Assembly: GCA_024403935.1 (NCBI GenBank)
Contig: JAKSQV010000013.1
Span: forward strand, 1 to 38,201
Length of the DNA: 38,201 bases
Direction of reading: 5' to 3'
Source: Ruminococcus sp.
GTDB lineage: Bacteria; Bacillota; Clostridia; Oscillospirales; Ruminococcaceae
Shown here: piece by piece, positions 7,532 through 15,535 of the stretch
Position numbering within the stretch: position 1 is the stretch's first letter
Layout: every line of letters starts with the position of its first letter
Translations under genes and position numbers: made by a program
Notes under the pieces: model-generated
What the model was told of the DNA's origin: nothing
The model's database searches: none
Seen by the model: the letters and a program-made list of their open reading frames with translations, nothing else

Positions 7532-8728
7532 ATGGAAAAGAAAAAAGGTCTGTTCATACTCAAGCTGTTCATTATCATTATATGCATTTCGTCTGTCATC
7601 ATCTCGCTGACAGTGAATATCCTTTTCACAAAGGACAACACTCCCAAGCTGTTCGGCAAATACATCTATGTGGTTGAGGAAAACAACCCCATGCCGAATG
7701 ACGTTTCGTCTGGCTCTGCCCTGCTTGCCAAAGACGCAAAAGACGTAAGCATCGCAGTAGGCGACATCGTTCTCTGCTATCCCGCAGATAATCCCGACAA
7801 GCTCTGCCTCAGAAGCATCAATTACATCGTGGATGCCGAGGAGGGCGCTGAGGAAAGATATTACACCAAGGATTCCGTACATGAGGACACAGTTGATTCT
7901 ATCCCCAAGGACAAGATCGCTGCTATCTGCACAGGCTATCCCGAAAGTCCCGAGCTCGGCGTATTTATCAGATTCGCTCAGAGCATCAAGGGTATTCTTA
8001 TTATGCTCGTTGCTGCAAGCGTTATCCTCGTTATCTTCATCATCGCTGCCATTGCAAAGACTGTCAGCGGCAAAAACGATGAGGATGAAGAATTTGACTT
8101 CTACGAATATCAGGACGAGGAAGAAGTTCCTGCAAGAAGCAAGAAGAACGGCGGTTTCGCTTACGATTCAGCTCCCGACAACTATGTTCCCACTGAGCTT
8201 GAGCGCAAGAAGATGTCTATCGCCGAGAATTTCAGCCAGAAGGAAGTAAATCACGATTCTCCCTATCAGAAGGAAAAGGAGCGCACCATGCAGTTCAAGG
8301 CTCAGAAGGTCAGCCTCTCGAACACAACCTCCTTCCCCACCTCAAACAGCTCGGCTGAATCCTCATTCGCAGCAAGAAATATCGGGGCACAGTCTTCGAC
8401 AGCTCCTACCGCCGATGCACTCCGCGAGGAAATGCTCCGCAAGACCGCAGAGGCTGAAAGAGCAGGTCAGTACGCTGCTTCGGCTGATAACAGCGTTCCT
8501 GATATTACAGGCGTTCTTTCCACATCGGCTGTCGAGCAGATGACCAAGAACGATGCACGCACATTCAGTTCATCTACGAGTCCCACAGCTGCACCGAAGA
8601 AGAGCAGTTCTCCTGATATCTCAGACATCCTCGGCAAGGAAGATTCCGCAAGACGCTCAAAGAATCCGTCGGATATGTCAGTGGACGATCTGCTGAAGAT
8701 AATAGAAAACGAAAAGAATAAGCTTTAA
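7532..8728 (+). CDS. S26 signal-peptidase-like membrane protein, probably inactive, with a long disordered tail
   Basis: 398 residues. Helix 1 spans about 7-31. An extracytoplasmic domain (about 40-150) follows the S26B (SipW-like) pattern, including VGDIVLCYP near 76-84 and a YYTKDSV block like the family's TKGDxN. Helix 2 is about 153-176, followed by a roughly 220-residue acidic, Ser/Thr-rich cytoplasmic tail. The usual catalytic SGSMxP is replaced by NNPMPN (51-56), so proline sits at the serine position. The HRI motif reads RSI (94-96), so the histidine is also lost. By inference a pseudoenzyme. The tail repeats short motifs PDITGVL and PDISDIL and ends in SVDDLLKIIENEKNKL. No substrate or pilin gene is adjacent. 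Confidence 0.7.
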   Translation: MEKKKGLFILKLFIIIICISSVIISLTVNILFTKDNTPKLFGKYIYVVEENNPMPNDVSSGSALLAKDAKDVSIAVGDIVLCYPADNPDKLCLRSINYIVDAEEGAEERYYTKDSVHEDTVDSIPKDKIAAICTGYPESPELGVFIRFAQSIKGILIMLVAASVILVIFIIAAIAKTVSGKNDEDEEFDFYEYQDEEEVPARSKKNGGFAYDSAPDNYVPTELERKKMSIAENFSQKEVNHDSPYQKEKERTMQFKAQKVSLSNTTSFPTSNSSAESSFAARNIGAQSSTAPTADALREEMLRKTAEAERAGQYAASADNSVPDITGVLSTSAVEQMTKNDARTFSSSTSPTAAPKKSSSPDISDILGKEDSARRSKNPSDMSVDDLLKIIENEKNKL

Positions 8729-8736
8729 TGAAAAAC

Positions 8737-8773
8737 GCCGCAAGGGCAGAGCCTTTGCGGCATTCTTCTTTTA
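8737..8773 (+). terminator. Intrinsic terminator after the signal-peptidase-like gene
   Basis: GCCGCAAGGGC and GCCTTTGCGGC form an 11-bp stem (8737-8761) with one wobble and an AGA loop. A T-rich tail (8763-8773) follows. It separates this gene from the two-component operon that starts about 20 bases later. Confidence 0.85.
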
Positions 8774-8794
8774 TTAGGACAGGCAGGTAACGAT

Positions 8795-9475
8795 ATGAAC
8801 GCAAGAATCGCTATCATTGAAGATGATCCCAATATTCGCCGCATACTGCATGACTTTCTCAGCAAAAACGGCTGCACGATAAGTGAGGCTGCGGACGGCT
8901 CTGCTGCATCTGCACTGCTCAGTGAGGAACAGTTCGACCTTGTACTCATGGACCTCATGCTCCCCGGTATCAGCGGCGAACGGCTCATCGCGGAGCTCCG
9001 CACCCATTCCAGAACTCCCGTTATCGTTGTTTCGGCACGTTCCATGCTCGAAACAAAGCTGGAGGTGCTCCGTCTCGGAGCAGACGACTATATCCTCAAA
9101 CCGTTCGACCTGAACGAAGTCCTTGTACGTATGGAGGTCGTTCTGCGCCGCACCGGCGTATCTCAGCCGCCGGATACTCTGACATTCGGCAGGCTTACTG
9201 CCTTCCCTGCGGATAAACGTTTCTGCTGGGACGACAAGCCTATCTCGCTCACGGCAAAAGAATCCGATATACTGCTTCTCCTTATGAAGCATCCGCAAAA
9301 GGTCTATTCAAAGGCAAATCTGTACGAATCGGTGTGGAATGAGGAATACTGCTGTGAGGACAATACAGTGAATGTTCACGTCAGCAACCTGCGCTCCAAG
9401 CTGAAAAAAGCGTCGGGCTGTGACCTCATTGAGACCGTCTGGGGAATCGGTTACAGAATGAAGGGAGAAGAATAA
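8795..9475 (+). CDS. OmpR/PhoB-family response regulator
   Basis: 226 residues. The receiver domain has the acidic pocket E9-D10-D11, phosphoacceptor D53 (in LVLMDLMLPG), S80 and K102 (LKPF). A winged-helix DNA-binding domain spans about 130-226, with the typical VYSKANLYESVW and VNVHVSNLRSKL stretches. It should be phosphorylated by the kinase encoded immediately downstream: the stop codon TAA overlaps that gene's ATG by one base, indicating translational coupling. No promoter of its own was clearly seen between the preceding terminator and the start. The target genes are unknown. Confidence 0.95.
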   Translation: MNARIAIIEDDPNIRRILHDFLSKNGCTISEAADGSAASALLSEEQFDLVLMDLMLPGISGERLIAELRTHSRTPVIVVSARSMLETKLEVLRLGADDYILKPFDLNEVLVRMEVVLRRTGVSQPPDTLTFGRLTAFPADKRFCWDDKPISLTAKESDILLLLMKHPQKVYSKANLYESVWNEEYCCEDNTVNVHVSNLRSKLKKASGCDLIETVWGIGYRMKGEE

Positions 9476-10380
9476 TGGAATGCCTTGCTGTCATCATTCT
9501 TGCCGTCATAACCGCCATGCTTGCCGTAAACATCATCGTACGGAAGCTTCAGATCCGCACAATAAGACGCGAGCTTTCCCGCACCATAACCCCCTCCTAC
9601 GACCGCCAGCTTTCCGTTGTCCTGTTCAACAGGGAACTATCCTCGCTTGCCGCAGCTATCAATCTTGTTCTCGACAATCAGCGCAGACTGAAGCTCGATG
9701 CTGTCCGTGCGGAAAACAACCTCAGGCAGTCTCTTTCGGATATTGCTCACGACTTCCGCACTCCCATGACCGTCATAAAAGGCAATCTCCAGCTACTCGC
9801 GCAGGAGGAGCACCTCTCTCAGCAGGGCAGTGAATACCTCGATGTATGCCGACAGAAGGCTGACAAGCTCCAGAAAATGGCAGATGCTTTCTTTGAGCTG
9901 GCTGTGCTCGAAAGCGACGATGTCTCCGCAGAGATAAGGCAGGTCAATCTGTCCAGAACGCTCATGGAGTTCCTTGCAGACAATGAAGCCGCAATTCGTC
10001 TTCACGGGCTTGAGCCGCAGATCATTTTTCCCGAAAAAACCGTATTAATCAGAGCAGACGAGCAGATGCTCGTGCGTATGCTCGGAAACGTGCTCAACAA
10101 TATTTACAAGTACGCACAAGAAAGCTTCCGTCTGGAGCTCAGAAGCGGCGCGGAAACGGCAGAGCTGAGCTTCTCGAACCATGTCCGCAGCGGCGAAATG
10201 CCAAATACAGGTATGATATTCGAGAGGAGCTACCGCGCCGATGCCTCACGCAGCGGCGAAAGCGCAGGTCTCGGTCTTTTCATCGTGCGGCTGCTTGCCG
10301 AGAAGCAGGGCGCAAAGGTCAGTGTCTCAGCGGACGGCGACGTTCTGACTCTGACTATGAGCTTCCCGACCGCACATTGA
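9475..10380 (+). CDS. Short sensor histidine kinase
   Basis: 301 residues. A single N-terminal hydrophobic segment (about 2-24) is followed by a short linker and the H-box LSDIAHDFRTPM with H92. The ATPase domain has an N-box GNVLNNIYKY (N205, N209) and a G-box AGLGLFIVRLL (265-268). There is no extracytoplasmic sensor domain, so like other small membrane kinases it may sense through the membrane or a partner protein (inference). It overlaps the upstream response-regulator gene by one base. No transporter of the BceAB type is adjacent to suggest the signal. Confidence 0.93.
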   Translation: MECLAVIILAVITAMLAVNIIVRKLQIRTIRRELSRTITPSYDRQLSVVLFNRELSSLAAAINLVLDNQRRLKLDAVRAENNLRQSLSDIAHDFRTPMTVIKGNLQLLAQEEHLSQQGSEYLDVCRQKADKLQKMADAFFELAVLESDDVSAEIRQVNLSRTLMEFLADNEAAIRLHGLEPQIIFPEKTVLIRADEQMLVRMLGNVLNNIYKYAQESFRLELRSGAETAELSFSNHVRSGEMPNTGMIFERSYRADASRSGESAGLGLFIVRLLAEKQGAKVSVSADGDVLTLTMSFPTAH

Positions 10381-10397
10381 TTTTTATTTTCAATAAC

Positions 10398-10440
10398 AAA
10401 GCCCTGATGCAAGGTTTATCCTTTGCATCAGGGCTTTTAC
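10398..10440. terminator. Bidirectional terminator between the kinase and the LRR genes
   Basis: AAGCCCTGATGCAAGG and CCTTTGCATCAGGGCTT form a 16- to 17-bp stem with a five-base loop, flanked by A and T runs on both sides. It serves the convergent histidine kinase (plus) and leucine-rich-repeat operon (minus). Confidence 0.9.
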
Positions 10441-10444
10441 CGTC

Positions 10445-11815
10445 TTACTGTTCTTTTTTTGTTTCGTCTGTGGTTTCAAGGATAGTCTCGTAGCTCTCAT
10501 CCTCAAGGCGTTCCTTCTCCGCCTTCCTTTCGGATGCCGAAGCACGCTTCCTGCCCTTTGACATGAGCAGTACCGCAAACACGATCACCACCAGCAGCAG
10601 TGCTGCCGCCACGATGAAGAATGCATACTGTTTCAGGCTCTTATCAACGCGGTTACATTCAAGCTTATTGCTCTTTGCGTATCTTTCACCCTCGCTTCCC
10701 GTAAACACGCTCATACCGAATGACTCGTCAGCAGTGTAGCTCTCGTCTTCTCCGAGGGTATAGCCGAATGCGTGTGCACTGATATTGGTTACGCTCTTAG
10801 GTATGCTTATCTGTCTGAGCTTCGGGCAATCCAGAAATGCACCCTCACCTATATCGGCAACGCCCTCAGGTATAACCGCCTTTGACAGCGACGAGCAGCC
10901 GAGAAAAGCTCCGTCTCCGACAGTGTGGAGCGTCAGAGGGAAATCGACCGCTTCGAGCGATGTGCAGTACTTGAACGCTATCGGTGCGATATTGGTCAGA
11001 CCGGCTGCAAAGTCGATCTTTTTCAGACCTGTGCAATAGCTGAACGCGCTCTCGCCGATGTCCGTCACCGATGAAGGAAGATACAGCTCTGTCATCTTCA
11101 CACACACCGAGAACGCACCCGGCTCGATATACTTGACCTCGTTCCTGATATATACCTCTCCGCTGAGTGCTGTCGATGCGCGGTAGATATTCTGTCTGCT
11201 GTTGTTGTAAAGTATGCCGTCCTCGAATGTGAACGCGCCGCAGTCTGAGGAATCTATGTCCGTGATGCTGCTGCACTGAGCAAACGCCATAGCTCCGATA
11301 GAACTGAGTTCTCCGGGCAGTCTGACACTTTTTAGCATCGAACAGTTATAGAATGCATAATTTCCTATCGAGCTTACCTTGTCAGGAATATCCACTGATT
11401 CAAGGCGCGTACACCCCATGAACATACCGCTTTTGAGCTCTGTGATGCGCTTCGGGAGAGTCACCTTCTTGAGCGAATTACAGCCTGCAAACGCATTTTC
11501 ACCAATGCTTGTGATAGTATCAGGAATAGTCAGCTCCTCGATATAGTGGCAGTCCTGAAATGCCTTTTCCGCTATTGCAGTAATGGCATATCCGTTGCGC
11601 AGCTCGGGTATCTCGGAAAGGATAGATGTCGGATCGCACGCTGTTATCGTGTATGTGCCGTTCACAAGCTCGTAGGTGAAGTTTCCGTCGCGGAGCTCCT
11701 CGCCTACCTCTGCGTTCTCGACCACGGCAAATGAAGAAAGGCTGACAGACATACAGGCAACGGCGGCGGTACACAATGCCGCAGCAAGCTTAATTATCCT
11801 ATTCTTCAGCTTCAT
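10445..11815 (-). CDS. BspA-type leucine-rich-repeat surface protein with C-terminal membrane anchor
   Basis: 456 residues from the chosen start. A signal peptide (KLAAALCTAAVACMSVSLSSFA) is followed by about 10 LRR_5 repeats of the form xIGxxAFxxCxxLxxVxLP. A single transmembrane helix lies near 397-418, with a 38-residue charged cytoplasmic tail. Family members are exposed on the cell surface and often bind proteins or matrix. The ligand here is unknown. The start is the ATG at 11815, since AGGAGG (11822-11827) precedes it by six bases. An in-frame ATG at 11830 has no such site. It overlaps the end of the upstream LRR gene by 17 bases, implying translational coupling. Confidence 0.85.
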   Translation of the reverse strand: MKLKNRIIKLAAALCTAAVACMSVSLSSFAVVENAEVGEELRDGNFTYELVNGTYTITACDPTSILSEIPELRNGYAITAIAEKAFQDCHYIEELTIPDTITSIGENAFAGCNSLKKVTLPKRITELKSGMFMGCTRLESVDIPDKVSSIGNYAFYNCSMLKSVRLPGELSSIGAMAFAQCSSITDIDSSDCGAFTFEDGILYNNSRQNIYRASTALSGEVYIRNEVKYIEPGAFSVCVKMTELYLPSSVTDIGESAFSYCTGLKKIDFAAGLTNIAPIAFKYCTSLEAVDFPLTLHTVGDGAFLGCSSLSKAVIPEGVADIGEGAFLDCPKLRQISIPKSVTNISAHAFGYTLGEDESYTADESFGMSVFTGSEGERYAKSNKLECNRVDKSLKQYAFFIVAAALLLVVIVFAVLLMSKGRKRASASERKAEKERLEDESYETILETTDETKKEQ

Positions 11816-13895
11816 CGTCTGCCTCCTCATCGCTGTCCTCGGGAGCTTCCTCTGCCTTTTCAGGCTTAGCAGCTTTTTTTGCTGCAGGTCTTGATGCCTT
11901 TTTCTTTTTTACAGACTTGCCTGTGGCAACTCCGATAACAGCAAGGACTGCCGCTGCGATCATGCCTATGATAACGTACAGGAATCCCCTGTTCACGTTC
12001 ACGTCAGCAACTCCGACCGTATTCGTCACAACATTTATTCCGCACGCCTTGGCATACTTGTAGGCGGTAGAGTCCTTTTTCGCGTATATCGTGTAATCCT
12101 CGACAACGGAGTACGGGTCCTCCTGCGACTCCATTGCAAGCTGCTGGTCGTATACAAAGCCGAATGCATAGTCGCCGATGAAATCGAGCTTTTCACCGAG
12201 GCGGACGCTTTTCAGCTCGGGACACGCAAAGAATGCTCTGTATCCCACCGATTCAAGCTCCTTTGAGAACCTGACACTGCCGAGCTTTCCGCAGGTCTCG
12301 AATGCATAATCGTCTATCTTCTTTATGTGTGAGAGGTCTGCCTCCTCAAGGAAGGCGTTTCCGCAGAATGCCGATGTATTTATCTCCTCAGTCTCCGCAG
12401 GAGCCTTGAATTTCTTGGCAGTCTTTCCGCGCGGATACACAAGCAGAGTCTTCTTGTCGCTGTCGTACAGAACTCCGTCGGCAGAGGAATATGCTCCCTC
12501 ACCGTCAGTCACGTTTATCTCCTCAAGCTCGGCACAGTCCACGAACGGCTCAACGCCTTCGATGTTCTCACAGCTTCCCGGAATGGTGAGCTTTTTCAGC
12601 TTTGACGAGAACATATTCTCGCCTATCGTTTTCAGCCCGTCGGGCAGGATTATCTCAGAAGCTTCATTTGTTGAGAATGCCCCCTTGTACAGACCGGCTA
12701 CGCTGTGTCCGTCCACCTCAGCGGGAACGGTGATAACATCGTCCATAGAAACGCAGAAGGTGATATATGCCTCGCCGTCGATGAGTGCGTATTCGTAATC
12801 CTCGAAGGAATGTCTGTCGAGCTTGCTGTACTCCTCCTCAGCCTCAGCGACTTCGACCGATTTGAAGGTAAAGTCGTTGGTGTAGCCGTATTCGGTATCG
12901 CTGTCCTTGCAGTATTGCTCGGCAACAGTGCCCGAAGTTCCGATTATCACGAAGTCGCTGTCCATTTCTTCGTTCTCGTTATAACCGAACGCGCAGTAGC
13001 CTATCTCCTCAATGGATGCAGGGATCTCCACCTGCTTCAGAGCTGTTCCTGCAAACGCGCTCTGTCTGATATACGTTACATTGGGAGGAAGCTCGATCTC
13101 GGCAAGCTTTGAACAGCCGAAAAACGCCGCAAGTCCTATTCCGTCGGTAGAATCCGAAAACTTTACCGAGGTCAGCGAAATATCGTTGATGAACGACATG
13201 ACATCGACATATTCTATCGAAGTGCCGCTCATATCTATCTCCTCAAGGAACTGGCAGAAGCTGAACGAGTGACGTCCTATCGTTGTCAGTGAATCAGGCA
13301 GGGTTATGTGCTTCAGCCTTGACTCCGCAAAGCCTGCAACTCCTATTTCCGTAACGCTGTCGGGAACTGTATAGCTCTCACGCTCGTTTGCGGCAGGATA
13401 GTGTACGAGCATGGTCATGTCCTTGTTGTAGAGCACGCCGTCTTTCGTGCAGTAATTCGCGTTATCGGGCGATACCTCTGTTTCAAGGAGGTTGAGACAC
13501 GATGCGAACGGGTTGTCAGTCGATATGTATTCGATGCCTGCCGGAATGATTATCTTTTCCGCGTGGCTTCCGAGGAAGGCATCAGTTGCAAGCTCCGTGA
13601 CAGGCATTCCGCCGAGAGTGTCGGGAACGGTTATTTCCTTATCTTCAAGCGTACAGCCGACGATAACAGCATTGCCGTTTGAATCGGCTTCATAGAGAAA
13701 GCCGCCCTCCTCAGATGCATCCTGCATTTCGGCTCCTGCATCCGGATCATCAGCAGTGCCCAGTATATCGCCATCTGCGGATACGGAAGCTGCATCATCG
13801 TTAACAGCATATCCCGACATCACAGGAGCTGCGGTATTTCCAAAACACAGCAGCAATCCCACAAGGAAGGCCGCCGTTTTTCTGTGAGTATTCAT
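11799..13895 (-). CDS. BspA-type leucine-rich-repeat surface protein, first gene of pair
   Basis: 698 residues. Signal peptide within 1-35 (KTAAFLVGLLLCFGNTAAP), then an acidic stretch and two blocks of LRR_5 repeats separated by a linker near 310-350. A transmembrane helix is at about 637-659, with a tail whose first half is Lys-rich and second half Glu/Asp-rich. The start ATG at 13895 follows GAGAGGG. The frame runs further upstream but that part is not needed. It heads a two-gene operon with the shorter LRR protein, whose ribosome-binding site lies inside the acidic-tail codons of this gene. A surface adhesion or scaffold role is inferred from the family only. Confidence 0.85.
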   Translation of the reverse strand: MNTHRKTAAFLVGLLLCFGNTAAPVMSGYAVNDDAASVSADGDILGTADDPDAGAEMQDASEEGGFLYEADSNGNAVIVGCTLEDKEITVPDTLGGMPVTELATDAFLGSHAEKIIIPAGIEYISTDNPFASCLNLLETEVSPDNANYCTKDGVLYNKDMTMLVHYPAANERESYTVPDSVTEIGVAGFAESRLKHITLPDSLTTIGRHSFSFCQFLEEIDMSGTSIEYVDVMSFINDISLTSVKFSDSTDGIGLAAFFGCSKLAEIELPPNVTYIRQSAFAGTALKQVEIPASIEEIGYCAFGYNENEEMDSDFVIIGTSGTVAEQYCKDSDTEYGYTNDFTFKSVEVAEAEEEYSKLDRHSFEDYEYALIDGEAYITFCVSMDDVITVPAEVDGHSVAGLYKGAFSTNEASEIILPDGLKTIGENMFSSKLKKLTIPGSCENIEGVEPFVDCAELEEINVTDGEGAYSSADGVLYDSDKKTLLVYPRGKTAKKFKAPAETEEINTSAFCGNAFLEEADLSHIKKIDDYAFETCGKLGSVRFSKELESVGYRAFFACPELKSVRLGEKLDFIGDYAFGFVYDQQLAMESQEDPYSVVEDYTIYAKKDSTAYKYAKACGINVVTNTVGVADVNVNRGFLYVIIGMIAAAVLAVIGVATGKSVKKKKASRPAAKKAAKPEKAEEAPEDSDEEADDEAEE

Positions 13896-13939
13896 GTTTT
13901 TCCCTCTCTTTACTGCATTGCTGCAAAAATAAGACAATA

Positions 13940-13989
13940 AAGGCAATACCGCACAAAGCAACTCTCAGAACTTTGCGCACTATCGCCTT
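13940..13989 (-). promoter_or_regulatory. Long hairpin at the 5' end of the LRR transcript
   Basis: The arms 13940-13958 and 13971-13989 pair at 18 of 19 positions (three G-T wobbles) around a 12-base loop. The stem begins at the predicted transcription start. On the minus strand a T-rich stretch follows (TATTGTCTTATTTTTGC). It may protect the mRNA 5' end or act as an attenuator. The interrupted T-run argues against a simple terminator. Confidence 0.5.
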
Positions 13990-13992
13990 AAC

Positions 13993-14021
13993 ATTATATC
14001 ACAATAACAGCAGGAATGCAA
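13993..14021 (-). promoter_or_regulatory. Predicted promoter of the LRR operon
   Basis: Minus-strand TTGCAT (14016-14021), a 17-base spacer ending in TGA and TATAAT (13993-13998). The start codon at 13895 is about 90 bases past the predicted start of transcription. Confidence 0.7.
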
Positions 14022-14077
14022 TGTATTTCACATATATTTCCGCAATTACACATTTCTATCATCTGCGCCTGCGGAAA

Positions 14078-14106
14078 TTGACAATCGCGGCAGAATATGG
14101 TATAAT
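14078..14106 (+). promoter_or_regulatory. Consensus promoter of the AEC transporter gene
   Basis: Perfect TTGACA (14078-14083), a 17-base spacer ending in TGG and perfect TATAAT (14101-14106). It lies inside the upstream extension of the transporter reading frame, which shows that the longer frame start is wrong and supports the ATG at 14141. Confidence 0.85.
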
Positions 14107-14140
14107 CTGTTTCGATAATTTTAATGAAAGAATTGATGCT

Positions 14141-15094
14141 ATGTTTCTCGATGATCTGTGTTTCAGCCTGAATGCCACCATGCCTGTTTTCCTTATGATG
14201 GTGTTCGGCTGCATCTGCCGAAGAACAGGTCTGCTCGATGAAAAAGCCACCGCTGTCATCAACAGATTCACTTTCAGAACGCTCCTGCCTGCACTGCTGT
14301 TTGCCGACCTTTCAAAAGCGGATTTCCGCTCAGTATGGGATACGAAATTCGTGCTGTTCTGCGTGGGAGCAACTCTGCTCAGCATTCTCACCGCGGGCGC
14401 ATATTCGCTTCTCCACAAGGACAGGACAGAACGCGGCGAGATCATACAGGCTTCCTACCGAAGCAGTGCCGCAGTTCTCGGAATAGCGTTCGTGCGGAAC
14501 ATCTACGGCGATTCGCTCATGGCGGCACTCATGGTGCTCGGAACAGTCCCGCTGTACAATATCGCTGCGGTAACAGTGCTGTCGCTTACATCTCCCGACA
14601 GGAAAAAAGACGGCGGACGCTCTCTTGCGGCTGATACACTGAAGGGCATCGCCACAAACCCGATCATCCTCGGCATAGTTGTCGGAATGGCATGGTCACT
14701 CCTGAAAATACCGCAGCCCGTGATACTTGAGCGGTCGATCTCATACCTTGCGAATATGGCAACTCCGCTGTCGCTCATCGCACTCGGAGCATCATTCCGC
14801 ACAGGTGAAGCAAAAGGCAGGATACGCGTGACGATAGGTATCACATTCATCAAGCTCGTGCTGTTCTGTGCAGTATTCCTTCCTGCGGCTATTTATCTCG
14901 GTTTCCGCGGAGAGAAGCTCATTGCGATACTCGTGATGCTCGGAAGCGCGACTACGGGAAGCAGCTTCATAATGGCAAAGAATCTCGGACACAAGGGCGC
15001 AATAACGGCATTTGCGGTCATGCTCACCACTCTGTGCAGTGCATTCACGCTCACAACATGGCTGTTCCTGCTGAAAACCTTTGATTACATATAA
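14141..15094 (+). CDS. AEC-family (auxin efflux carrier-like) permease
   Basis: 318 residues, the usual size for bacterial AEC transporters, with about ten hydrophobic segments in two halves. Family hallmarks include the N-terminal GCICRRTGLLDEKATAVIN region, RFTFRTLLPALLF, and the C-terminal GSATTGSSFIMAKNLG. Characterised bacterial members move organic anions such as malate, but the substrate cannot be read from the sequence. The ATG at 14141 is the only in-frame start downstream of the consensus promoter. No strong ribosome-binding site precedes it and the leader is only about 28 bases. A small unknown gene follows 36 bases later. Confidence 0.88.
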   Translation: MFLDDLCFSLNATMPVFLMMVFGCICRRTGLLDEKATAVINRFTFRTLLPALLFADLSKADFRSVWDTKFVLFCVGATLLSILTAGAYSLLHKDRTERGEIIQASYRSSAAVLGIAFVRNIYGDSLMAALMVLGTVPLYNIAAVTVLSLTSPDRKKDGGRSLAADTLKGIATNPIILGIVVGMAWSLLKIPQPVILERSISYLANMATPLSLIALGASFRTGEAKGRIRVTIGITFIKLVLFCAVFLPAAIYLGFRGEKLIAILVMLGSATTGSSFIMAKNLGHKGAITAFAVMLTTLCSAFTLTTWLFLLKTFDYI

Positions 15095-15130
15095 TGCCGC
15101 AACACAAACAAACAGGAGGATGTGCCGACA

Positions 15131-15475
15131 GTGAACACAAACAGAGTCAAAAAGAAAAGATACACGATCTTTGTCGGACTGAAAGATAAAGACGAAAGGC
15201 TTCAGAAGATACAGACCAAAAGGATAATACAGCTTGTCAATCTTTGCTGTCGGGAGTATGGTCTGGCATTTTCCTGCTTTGTACAGAACGGCGGCTACAT
15301 CCATGAACGCGGAGATTATGTCTTTGAAAATAGCCTGTGTATCGTTTTTATTGAACCCGATGAAAAACTGATAGATGAGATCGGCAAAGACCTTTGTGCT
15401 TTCCTGAATCAGGAATCCGTCATGGTCACAGTTGATGAGATCGAATCATATTTCATTTCAGAGTCGTTATCGTAA
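15131..15475 (+). CDS. Small conserved-looking protein of unknown function
   Basis: 114 residues from a GTG at 15131, preceded by AGGAGGA (15114-15120) at a 10-base spacing. Another GTG at 15122 is too close to that site. The N-terminus is very basic (RVKKKRYTIFVGLKDKDER), the rest mixed alpha/beta and acidic. No membrane segment or signal. I recognise only a loose likeness to short clostridial proteins beginning YTIFVGLNDKD and cannot assign a function. It probably shares the AEC transporter's transcript and ends at a strong bidirectional terminator. Confidence 0.75.
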   Translation: MNTNRVKKKRYTIFVGLKDKDERLQKIQTKRIIQLVNLCCREYGLAFSCFVQNGGYIHERGDYVFENSLCIVFIEPDEKLIDEIGKDLCAFLNQESVMVTVDEIESYFISESLS

Positions 15476-15487
15476 CATATATACAAG

Positions 15488-15535
15488 AAAGGCAAGGTAA
15501 AGGGATGCCCCCTTTACCTTGCCTTTTAAATTTTT
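15488..15535. terminator. Bidirectional terminator between the small protein and the dockerin peptidase
   Basis: AAAGGCAAGGTAAAGGG (15488-15504) pairs perfectly with 15510-15526, a 17-bp stem, with T-rich sequence after it on the plus strand and TTGT-rich sequence after it on the minus strand. It serves two convergent genes. Confidence 0.88.

Noticed and set aside
13973-14140. N-terminal extension of the AEC transporter
   Set aside because: A perfect promoter lies inside the extension, so translation must begin downstream, at 14141.
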